From an uncultured Cytophagaceae bacterium (lineage in GTDB: Bacteria; Bacteroidota; Bacteroidia; Cytophagales; Spirosomataceae), in assembly GCA_938008575.1 (NCBI GenBank), contig CALLKB010000187.1:1-22258 (forward strand): a stretch of DNA of 22,258 nt, read 5' to 3'. The stretch's first letter is position 1; each line of letters begins with the position of its first letter. Below the pieces are notes generated by a model. That model was given only the letters and a program-made list of their open reading frames with translations. It did not search any database and had not been told where the DNA came from. Position numbers and translations under genes: made by a program. Positions 14,417 to 20,785 of the stretch are shown here, piece by piece.

Positions 14417-15412
14417 ATGTATAAAGATAATCAACTCTTGGATAATCACGGTCGGCCGATGACGTATTTACGTCTGGCGGTGACGGATCGATGCAATTTA
14501 CGTTGTTCGTATTGCATGCCTGCGGAGGGGATTGTCTACATGCCGGAGCGGGAATTGTTGACCTGGGCAGAGATGTCGCGGGTGGTGCGGGTGATGCATG
14601 GCATGGGAATTAACAAGGTTCGGATTACGGGCGGAGAGCCTTTTGTGCGAAATGGTCTGATGGATTTTCTGACGGAAATTTCGGCTTTGGAAGGTTTAGA
14701 GATTTGTTTGACGAGCAATGGGGTGTTGATTGGCGATTATATAGACCAATTGAAGGCCTTGGGTATTCGCTCGGTGAATTTGAGTTTGGATGCCTTGGAT
14801 CGCGATCGATTTAAGCAGATAACCCGTCGGGATGATTATGAAATTGTCTTCCAAAATTTATTGCGCTTGGTGGCTGAAGGATTTGAGGTAAAAATCAATG
14901 CCGTGGTGATGAAGGGGCAGAATGAGCAAGATATTTTGGCTTTGGCAGCTTTGACCAAAGACCTGCCCGTTTCGGTGCGGTATATTGAGGAGATGCCATT
15001 TAATGGTTCGGGTTTGGTGGAAGGAACCTTGTTTTGGAACCATGAACGGATTTTGAATGAGTTGAAAACGGTTTATCCGTCGCTTAAGTCAATATTGATG
15101 CAGGGAGGCGAAACGGCGAATCGCTATGAGATTCCGGGGCATTTGGGGGACGTGGGGATTATTGCTGCGTTTACGAGAACCTTTTGTGGGACTTGTAATC
15201 GGGTTCGATTGACTGCCAAAGGGCAGGTGAAAACCTGTTTATATGATGATGGCGTTTTTGATTTGAAAGCGTATATTCGCAAGGGTGTGACGGATGAGGA
15301 GCTCCGACAAGTGTTTTTAGAACTATATGCCAAAAGGCCATTGGATGGTTTTGAGGCGGAAAATAATAGAAAGGGCGTTATCAATGAATCGATGACGACG
15401 ATAGGAGGATAA
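14417..15412 (+). CDS. moaA: GTP 3',8-cyclase MoaA (molybdenum cofactor biosynthesis)
   Basis: This 331-residue radical SAM enzyme converts GTP to the first precursor of the molybdenum cofactor, together with MoaC. The radical SAM cluster ligands are Cys26, Cys30 and Cys33 (DRCNLRCSYCMP). The second [4Fe-4S] cluster uses Cys257, Cys260 and Cys274 (FCGTCNRVRL, KTCLYDD), all present. The C-terminal Gly-Gly, needed by MoaA in other species, is present (TTIGG). Length is normal. It is divergent from moaD. Its last codons are GGA GGA, which also form a Shine-Dalgarno-like GGAGG 7 nt before the next start codon. Confidence 0.97.
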   Translation: MYKDNQLLDNHGRPMTYLRLAVTDRCNLRCSYCMPAEGIVYMPERELLTWAEMSRVVRVMHGMGINKVRITGGEPFVRNGLMDFLTEISALEGLEICLTSNGVLIGDYIDQLKALGIRSVNLSLDALDRDRFKQITRRDDYEIVFQNLLRLVAEGFEVKINAVVMKGQNEQDILALAALTKDLPVSVRYIEEMPFNGSGLVEGTLFWNHERILNELKTVYPSLKSILMQGGETANRYEIPGHLGDVGIIAAFTRTFCGTCNRVRLTAKGQVKTCLYDDGVFDLKAYIRKGVTDEELRQVFLELYAKRPLDGFEAENNRKGVINESMTTIGG

Positions 15413-15415
15413 TTT

Positions 15416-16396
15416 ATGAGCGCATTAGCGAATATTATTGATGGCTTTTCGAAGCTGCGGGTCATGGTGATCGGGGATCTCATGGTGGATGCTTATACCT
15501 GGGGCAAAGTGACGCGTATTTCGCCGGAGGCACCCGTGCCTGTGGTGAATGTGGTGAAGCGTGAATCTCGATTGGGTGGTGCGGGCAATGTGGTGTTGAA
15601 TGTCGCAAGTTTAGGTGCCAAACCTTTGGTTTTTTCCGTGATCGGGGATGATGCGACGGGTGATGCCTTGAAGCAAATTTTAGTTGATGCAGGCTTGTCG
15701 GTGGATGGAATCATCCAAGAGGCCGGTCGGCTTACAACTATCAAAGAGCGTGTGATTGCGGGGTCCCAACAATTAATCCGCGTGGATTCGGAGACAGAGC
15801 AAGCTATTTCATCGGCCTCAACCGTTGCATTGGTTTCGGCGATTCGGGCGTCTATTAAGGACGTTGATGTGATTATTTTCGAAGATTACGACAAGGGAGT
15901 TTTGAGCGAAGGCTTGATTCAGGAAGTGATGGGATTGGCTCGTGAGGCGGGAATTCCTACCGTCGTTGATCCGAAGAAAAAGAACTTCTTTGCCTATCGC
16001 GGAGCTAGCTTATTCAAGCCGAATTTACATGAATTGCGGGATGGTTTGGGCTTGGATTCTTCGGATTTGAGTGCTTTAGCCTTGCCGGCAACGGTGAAAA
16101 AGTTTAAGGAATCGCAGGGATTTGAGGGGCTTTTTGTGACGCTTTCCGAGCGTGGCGTATATATGGATTTTCGGTCGGAGCAGGTAGCCATTCCAGCACA
16201 CATTCGTCAAATTGCGGATGTCTCGGGTGCGGGCGATACGGTGATTTCGATTGCTGCATGTGCTTTGGCAGCGGGAGCTAGTCCATCACAAATCGCTGAA
16301 CTCGCGAACCTAGGCGGAGGTTTGGTGTGTGAGTTTTTAGGCGTGGTGCCGATTGAGGTGAATTTACTAAAAAGAGAGGCCTCAAGCCTTCTATAA
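15416..16396 (+). CDS. hldA: D-glycero-beta-D-manno-heptose-7-phosphate kinase (PfkB family)
   Basis: This 326-residue kinase of the PfkB family resembles RfaE domain I (HldE N-terminal kinase / HldA), which phosphorylates heptose 7-phosphate at C1 for lipopolysaccharide core synthesis. Visible are GDLMVDAYTWG, SPEAPVPVV, RLGGAGNVVLNVASLGA and the ATP site DVSGAGDTVISIA with catalytic Asp274. There is no nucleotidyltransferase domain after it, so it is a kinase-only form, and the partner cytidylyl or adenylyl transferase must be encoded elsewhere. It starts 3 bp after the moaA stop with a GGAGG motif upstream. It is functionally unrelated to moaA, so the pairing is likely a simple transcript sharing. 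Its 3' end runs directly into repeat array B. Confidence 0.9.
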   Translation: MSALANIIDGFSKLRVMVIGDLMVDAYTWGKVTRISPEAPVPVVNVVKRESRLGGAGNVVLNVASLGAKPLVFSVIGDDATGDALKQILVDAGLSVDGIIQEAGRLTTIKERVIAGSQQLIRVDSETEQAISSASTVALVSAIRASIKDVDVIIFEDYDKGVLSEGLIQEVMGLAREAGIPTVVDPKKKNFFAYRGASLFKPNLHELRDGLGLDSSDLSALALPATVKKFKESQGFEGLFVTLSERGVYMDFRSEQVAIPAHIRQIADVSGAGDTVISIAACALAAGASPSQIAELANLGGGLVCEFLGVVPIEVNLLKREASSLL

Positions 16397-16397
16397 T

Positions 16398-16496
16398 GAT
16401 AACCCTAGGCTTTAGCCTAGGGATTCCGGCCGCAGGCCGGTGGTGATGATTTTCAGACTTCGTCTGAAGGCCCCAGGTTAAAACCTGGGGTTATAA
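16398..16496. repeat. REPIN-like composite B (left of the transposase)
   Basis: Two REP-like palindromes in inverted orientation enclose two small hairpins. CCCTAGGCTTTAGCCTAGGG (16403-16422) has its tail on the left (GATAA), then CCGGCC-GCA-GGCCGG (16426-16440), then TTCAGAC-TTC-GTCTGAA (16452-16468), then CCCCAGGTTAAAACCTGGGG (16471-16490) with TTATAA on the right. It begins 2 bp after the hldA stop. A near copy lies in array C. Confidence 0.85.
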
Positions 16497-16563
16497 ATCA
16501 ATTGATAATCGTTCAGAAATATCAGGTTTTTACTTTCACTAAGATCGGAACGATTTCATTTTT

Positions 16564-16583
16564 GAGAAAAAACTCTTTTTCTC
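16564..16583 (+). promoter_or_regulatory. 8-bp hairpin directly upstream of the transposase start codon
   Basis: GAGAAAAA (16564-16571), loop ACTC, TTTTTCTC (16576-16583) is a perfect stem whose last base touches ATG 16584. IS200-type transposases are known to have 5' hairpins that limit translation; a similar role here is inference. The remaining region 16497-16563 holds nothing recognisable. Confidence 0.5.
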
Positions 16584-16991
16584 ATGTCGCATACAAATAT
16601 CAAAGTACATGCAGTTTGGGCTACCAAATTTCGTAAACCACTTTTAATCAAAGAAATTCGATTTTTGATATGCCAACATATTCGAATTCATGCTCATTCG
16701 AAGGGGATTCAAATTCATTCAATCGATGGATATCTTGATCATATTCATTGATTGTTCACGTTGCCTCCTGACTTTTCGTTAAGTCAATCGATTCAAATCT
16801 TGAAAGGAGAATCGGCATTTTGGATTAATAAGCAAAACTATTTTAGTCACGCGTTTGCTTGGGCAAAAGAATATTATGCCGTGTCTGTTAGTGAATCTAT
16901 CGTTCCTGAAATTGCGTTATATATTTATGCTCAGGAACAAAAGCATCAGAATTTTGATCGAGTGATTAAGGCTTTTGGGGTGAAGATGTAG
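16584..16991 (+). pseudogene. REP-associated tyrosine transposase (RAYT, IS200-like Y1) interrupted by an in-frame TGA
   Basis: ATG 16584 to TAG 16989-16991 is a 136-codon frame with a single internal stop, TGA at codon 56 (16749-16751). The conceptual protein resembles RAYT/Y1 transposases: an N-terminal VHAVWATKFRKPLL strand, GYLDHIH with the HUH histidines at 53 and 55, then LFTLPPDFSLSQSIQILKG, SAFWIN and YYAVSVSES, and a candidate catalytic Tyr at 113 in the LYIYAQEQKH helix. The TGA falls immediately after the second His. From memory, related proteins often have Cys here (HVHCL), so one T/C-to-A change would explain it. No frameshift is seen on either side, and the remaining text is well conserved, which suggests a recent lesion. 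REP-like arrays flank it on both sides. Confidence 0.85.
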
Positions 16992-16994
16992 GTC

Positions 16995-17194
16995 GTCAGA
17001 GACCTGTGTTCAGACGAAGTCTGGATTCCACAGACTAAGTCTGTAGATCCCCAGGTTAAAACCTGGGGTTATAAATAACCCTAGGCTTTAGCCTAGGGAT
17101 TCCGGCCGGAGGCCGGTGGAGATGATATTCAGACGAAGTCTTAAGTCCCCAGGTTAAAACCTGTAGAGCCCCAGGTTAAAACCTGGGGTTATAA
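16995..17194. repeat. REP/REPIN-like array C (right of the transposase)
   Basis: From left to right: a GGTC/GACC hairpin touching the transposase stop, CAGAC-GAA-GTCTG (17011-17023), ACAGACTAAGTCTGT (17030-17044), CCCCAGGTTAAAACCTGGGG (17049-17068) with TTATAA. Then a second REPIN-like composite: CCCTAGGCTTTAGCCTAGGG (17079-17098), CCGGCC-GGA-GGCCGG (17102-17116), a decayed TCAGAC-GAA-GTCTTA, CCCCAGGTTAAAACCTGTAGAG-type half copy (17147-17166) and a full CCCCAGGTTAAAACCTGGGG (17169-17188) with TTATAA ending at 17194. The composite matches array B closely. The ridA-like stop codon is 5 bp further. Confidence 0.85.
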
Positions 17195-17198
17195 ACTA

Positions 17199-17585
17199 TT
17201 ACCCCACCCACGCCGTGAATTCGATTTCCACTTTGTATTGTGGTGCGATCAAGGCAGAGATTTCGTAGATACCCGTCGTTGGTTTTACATCGCCAAAGAA
17301 ATGTGCATGGGCACGGGCGATTTCCAAATTTTGGGAAATATCGGTTGTGAAAATGCGTGTACGAACAACATCTTTGATGGATGATCCTGCTTCTTCTAAG
17401 ACTACGGCGATACGCTCGATGATGTTATAGGTTTGTGCGTAGAAATCATCTGCGGTTACTTTTTCCGCATCGATGATGGCCACCGTACCTGATATTTCTA
17501 ATAAGTTTCCTGTTTTTACCGCGCGGCAATAGCCGAATGTATCTTCAAATGGGGATCCTGAGGAGATGTTGAGTCTTTGTGACAT
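17199..17585 (-). CDS. Rid family (YjgF/YER057c/UK114) protein
   Basis: This 128-residue protein has the Rid fold: ISSGSPFEDTFGYCRAVKTGNLLEISGTVA, then a helix with TYNIIERIAVVLEEAG and the strand DVVRTRIFTTD, and the C-terminal KVEIEFTAWVG. Family members form trimers. Canonical RidA deaminates reactive enamine/imine intermediates using an Arg in a P-x-R-S motif; here the matching segment reads KPTTGIYEIS, so that Arg is a Thr. It is therefore probably not a classic RidA deaminase, and function is uncertain. It is transcribed toward the transposase, bracketed by repeat arrays on both sides, with cobA as the next gene on the same strand. Confidence 0.85.
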   Translation of the reverse strand: MSQRLNISSGSPFEDTFGYCRAVKTGNLLEISGTVAIIDAEKVTADDFYAQTYNIIERIAVVLEEAGSSIKDVVRTRIFTTDISQNLEIARAHAHFFGDVKPTTGIYEISALIAPQYKVEIEFTAWVG

Positions 17586-17606
17586 GGTGGTGGGGTTTTG
17601 TGAAAT

Positions 17607-17808
17607 CCCCAGACTAAAGTCTGGGGTTATAAGTATGTTTCCTGTCTTTCTTCGTCCGAATCCCCAGACTAAAGTCTGGGGATATAAGTATGTTTTCTGT
17701 CAGACTTCGTCTGAATCACCAGACTAAGGTCTGAAGAGCCCTAGGTTAAAACCTGTAGAGCCCCAGACTAAAGTCTGTAGAGCCCCAGGTTAAAACCTGG
17801 GGTTATAA
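17607..17808. repeat. REP-like array D (between the Rid gene and cobA)
   Basis: Copies of CCCCAGACTAAAGTCTGGGG at 17607-17626 (TTATAA after) and 17662-17681 (ATATAA after), a CAGAC-TTC-GTCTG small hairpin at 17701-17713, a decayed ACCAGACTAAGGTCTGAAG copy (17719 onward), a CTAGGTTAAAACCTGTAGAG half copy (about 17741), CCCCAGACTAAAGTCTGTAG (17761-17780), and CCCCAGGTTAAAACCTGGGG (17783-17802). The final TTATAA (17803-17808) is also the last Leu codon and stop of cobA. Together with arrays B and C it makes 16397-17808 repeat-rich. Confidence 0.85.
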
Positions 17809-18588
17809 GTTTGATTGTTTTACAATTTTCTCCCACATCTCTGGCTTCGCGTGGCGAACCACTTCGCCGATAACGATGATGGCAGGGTTACGAAGGTCTT
17901 CTTTTTTTGCCAAATTTTCAAGCTCCGCTGCCGTAGAAATTCCGATTCGCTGATTCGCCATCGTGCCGTTTTGGATTATGGCAGCTGATATTTCCCCTTT
18001 GCCGTATTGTTGGCATAAAGTAGCTATTTCACTTAATTTATTCATTCCCATTAAAATGACCAAAGTCGCTGTGGATTGCAAACCGAGTTTCAAATCTTCA
18101 GATAAAGATCCGTCCGATTTGGTACCTGTCATCACCCAAAAACTTTCATTCACTCCGCGAACGGTCAACGGAATATCTGCTGCGCCAGCTGCCGCATAAG
18201 ATGAACTGATGCCGGGAATATAGCCTGTGATAAGTCCGTAGGATTTCGCGAATTCGATTTCTTCCTGGCCTCTGCCGAAGACAAAAGGGTCACCGCCTTT
18301 CAAGCGCACGACATGTCCCAACGCATACGCTTTTTCCACGATTAATTCGTTGATGGCTGCCTGCGAATGGCTCTCGCCAGGCTTTTTACCCACGTAAATT
18401 TGTTCGCATGTTGGCGAGCAATGCTCCAATAAAATGGGGTCTACCAAAGCATCGTATAACACGGCTTGTGCCGAGGCAATCGCTTTTATCGCTTTCAAGG
18501 TGATCAATTCCGGATCACCAGGGCCCGCACCCACCACCGTGAGGCGGGGTTGTGGTTCTAATTTTCTGAAATGTGCTAAATTTTTCAT
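17803..18588 (-). CDS. cobA: uroporphyrinogen-III C-methyltransferase (SUMT)
   Basis: This 261-residue enzyme uses two SAM molecules to methylate uroporphyrinogen III to precorrin-2, the first step toward siroheme. It shows the tetrapyrrole methylase motifs VGAGPGDPELITLKA (residues 19-33), VRLKGGDPFVFGRG and VGKKPGESHSQ. The catalytic SAM pocket loop is intact, and length is normal for the stand-alone CobA type, without the CysG oxidase/ferrochelatase part. It overlaps the upstream reductase gene by ATGA (18588-18585), so the two are coupled and the product supplies siroheme to that enzyme. The stop codon lies within the TTATAA tail of repeat array D. Confidence 0.95.
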   Translation of the reverse strand: MKNLAHFRKLEPQPRLTVVGAGPGDPELITLKAIKAIASAQAVLYDALVDPILLEHCSPTCEQIYVGKKPGESHSQAAINELIVEKAYALGHVVRLKGGDPFVFGRGQEEIEFAKSYGLITGYIPGISSSYAAAGAADIPLTVRGVNESFWVMTGTKSDGSLSEDLKLGLQSTATLVILMGMNKLSEIATLCQQYGKGEISAAIIQNGTMANQRIGISTAAELENLAKKEDLRNPAIIVIGEVVRHAKPEMWEKIVKQSNL

Positions 18589-20669
18589 GCGATGGCTTGG
18601 CGGAAAGAAGTGGCAGCTGTTAAAAAGTTTTTGGCTTGCGCAGCAAATTGACGCGCAAAGGCCTCCGATGGTTCGTTTTGGTTGATCTGCAAGACCAATT
18701 CAGGGAAAGTCGCAGCCTCAATCGCAAATTCACCTGTCGCTACAAAATGTTCTTCAAACTTGTTGATCACCGCGTTTTGATTGGCTACGGTCACCGACTT
18801 GTCCAATAACAAGGCTTTGGCAGCTGAAATAAAGACCGAATAGGCATGGTAGATCGCATCTGCATAGCGCTTGTCTTCCAAAGCCGCCGCTGTCCATTCG
18901 TATTTTTCTTCCGATTCAAACAATAGGGTTGCGACCAAATCAATCATCACACCCGCACATTCACCTACGCCAATTTCCGTTGCGAACGTATCCGTCGCAC
19001 CCCAATCGATGAAGTCTGAATCTACTAATGTTGTCAAATCTGCAATCGGTTTCAATAGATTATAGAAATATTTCTCGCCTTGTCGATCGTAATATTCGTG
19101 AAAGTATTCACCGTCTTGGGCATTTTCTTCGAAGTTGTTCAATAATACGCGTAACACCTCGGGACCTCTTTTGGAAGGAACTTTGATCACTTTATCCGCG
19201 ATTCGTCCGTCTCCATTTCCTAAAGTTGCTCCGCCAATTAATACCTGCAAAGCTGGTAAAACGCGTTTATCTGCCGCCTTCAAAGAAGATCCGTGGAATC
19301 CGATGGACGCCATGCTGTGTTGGCCACAAGCATTCATACAACCGGAAATCTTGATTTTCATCGCAGAATCATGAATCAAAGCTGGGAATTCTTCGTTGAT
19401 TACTTGCTCCAATTTCGACGTAATATTCGTCGAATCAGAAATCGCCAAATTACAAGTATCCGTTCCCGGGCATGCTGTAATGTTTGCGATGGAATTCGCA
19501 CCAGGGGCTGCAAGGCCATGTGCGTTCAATACTTGGAAGACATAAGGCAAATTGGCCGTAGGCACAAACTTCAACATCAATCCTTGGTTGATCGTTATCC
19601 GGATATCATCCCCGATGTAGCCTTTCAGCGCCTCGATTAAAGAACGTGAGGTATCGCTTGAAATATTTCCATTCAGGATGCGCACATATACGGCATGGAA
19701 TCCTGCTTGTTTTTGTTCAAAAGTATTCGTGTCTATCCAGGTTTGGTATTCAGCCGTTTCTGGTGCCGCGATGTCCGCTAGTAACGTTGGTTCAGCTACC
19801 TCCCATGCCGATGCATCTGCAATCGCGAAGCTGTGATTTTTCAAGGCTTTGGTTTCAGCATTCACCAAATTCATGAATTCCTCAAAACCGATTTTTTGGA
19901 TTAAGAACTTCATGCGGGCCTTGTGGCGTGAATTGCGTTCGCCGTGGCGATCGAAAACGCGAAGCACCGACTCGATGAATGGGATGACCTGGTCTTCCGC
20001 TAGGAATTCGTAGGCAGTATGTGCCAACATCGGTTGGGCCCCCAAACCACCCCCTACTACGACTTTAAATCCGCGCGTTCCGTTTTGGATTTTGGGAATA
20101 AAGCCTAGGTCATGTAGATATGCGAGTGATGTATCTTCTTCGGTGTTGGAGAAAGACATTTTGATTTTACGCCCCATTTCTTGGCAGATGGGATTGCGTA
20201 GGAAATAACGGAAAGCCGCGTCTGCGTGCGGACTTACGTCAAAAAGTTCTTTCGGGTCAATGCCGGAAGTAGGGGAGGCAGTGATGTTACGCACCGTATT
20301 TCCACAAGCTTCGCGCAAGGTGATATCGTCTTGTTCCAATTTCGCCCAAAGTTCCGGCGTGCGGTCCAAAGAAACGAAGTGAATTTGAATGTCTTGACGA
20401 GTAGTTAAATGCAAGTTTCCAGTGGAATATTCGTCGGAAATATCCGCGATACGCTTCCATTGATGGAATTGAATCTTGCCATAAGGCAATTTGATTCGGA
20501 TCATCTGAACGCCTTGTTGGCGCTGTCCATACACCCCACGAGCCAAACGAAGGCTACGGAATTTCTCCTCGTGAATCTCGCCAGCCTTGAATTGGGCAAT
20601 CTTTTTGGCCAAATCCAGGATGTCTTTTTCAACGATCGGGTTTTCTATCTCAGAGCGGAAACTTTGCAT
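18585..20669 (-). CDS. siroheme-dependent nitrite/sulfite reductase with C-terminal helical extension
   Basis: This 694-residue enzyme belongs to the ferredoxin-type nitrite/sulfite reductase family. The N-terminal half carries ARGVYGQRQQGVQMIRIK and STGNLHLTTRQDIQ, the [4Fe-4S]-siroheme ligands are Cys400 and Cys406 (TACPGTDTCN) and Cys444 and Cys448 (GCMNACGQH). Whether it reduces nitrite or sulfite cannot be settled from the motifs. After about residue 545 there is a 149-residue alpha-helical tail (ECAGVMIDLVATLL, YADAIYHAYSVFISAAKALL) absent from standard members; it recalls HEPN-type domains (uncertain). The start is ATG 20669: the open frame extends to 20735, but that segment is hydrophobic, unusual for this family, and would overlap the promoter. 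Confidence 0.9.
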   Translation of the reverse strand: MQSFRSEIENPIVEKDILDLAKKIAQFKAGEIHEEKFRSLRLARGVYGQRQQGVQMIRIKLPYGKIQFHQWKRIADISDEYSTGNLHLTTRQDIQIHFVSLDRTPELWAKLEQDDITLREACGNTVRNITASPTSGIDPKELFDVSPHADAAFRYFLRNPICQEMGRKIKMSFSNTEEDTSLAYLHDLGFIPKIQNGTRGFKVVVGGGLGAQPMLAHTAYEFLAEDQVIPFIESVLRVFDRHGERNSRHKARMKFLIQKIGFEEFMNLVNAETKALKNHSFAIADASAWEVAEPTLLADIAAPETAEYQTWIDTNTFEQKQAGFHAVYVRILNGNISSDTSRSLIEALKGYIGDDIRITINQGLMLKFVPTANLPYVFQVLNAHGLAAPGANSIANITACPGTDTCNLAISDSTNITSKLEQVINEEFPALIHDSAMKIKISGCMNACGQHSMASIGFHGSSLKAADKRVLPALQVLIGGATLGNGDGRIADKVIKVPSKRGPEVLRVLLNNFEENAQDGEYFHEYYDRQGEKYFYNLLKPIADLTTLVDSDFIDWGATDTFATEIGVGECAGVMIDLVATLLFESEEKYEWTAAALEDKRYADAIYHAYSVFISAAKALLLDKSVTVANQNAVINKFEEHFVATGEFAIEAATFPELVLQINQNEPSEAFARQFAAQAKNFLTAATSFRQAIA

Positions 20670-20721
20670 AAATTTTTTCTTAATAAAATTATAAAGTCTA
20701 TATGTTATATAGAGTAGTAGG

Positions 20722-20753
20722 CAAAAGTAAGGCAAAAGACTTTTATTGCCAAA
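20722..20753 (-). promoter_or_regulatory. promoter of the siroheme reductase-cobA unit
   Basis: On the minus strand TTTG (20753-20750) and TACTTTTG (20729-20722), 20 nt apart, match the Bacteroidota promoter. The predicted start near 20716 gives a leader of about 47 nt to ATG 20669. This also argues against the longer start at 20735, which lies in the spacer. Confidence 0.7.
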
Positions 20754-20785
20754 GAATTTTTATATTCGTTTCTAAATTTTTTAAC

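Noticed and set aside
16749..16786. Possible selenocysteine insertion: a 6-bp stem TGACTT/AAGTCA begins 17 nt after the in-frame TGA.
   Set aside because: The loop (TTCGTT) lacks the usual GGU-type apex, no Sec machinery is known here, and a nonsense mutation is far simpler. Kept only as a check item.
20670..20735. Longer start for the siroheme reductase at 20735.
   Set aside because: The extra 22 residues are hydrophobic and overlap the promoter; the family has no such signal.
20702..20785. Longer start for the S10 carboxypeptidase.
   Set aside because: It would place 28 residues before the signal peptide; ATG 20786 starts directly with it.
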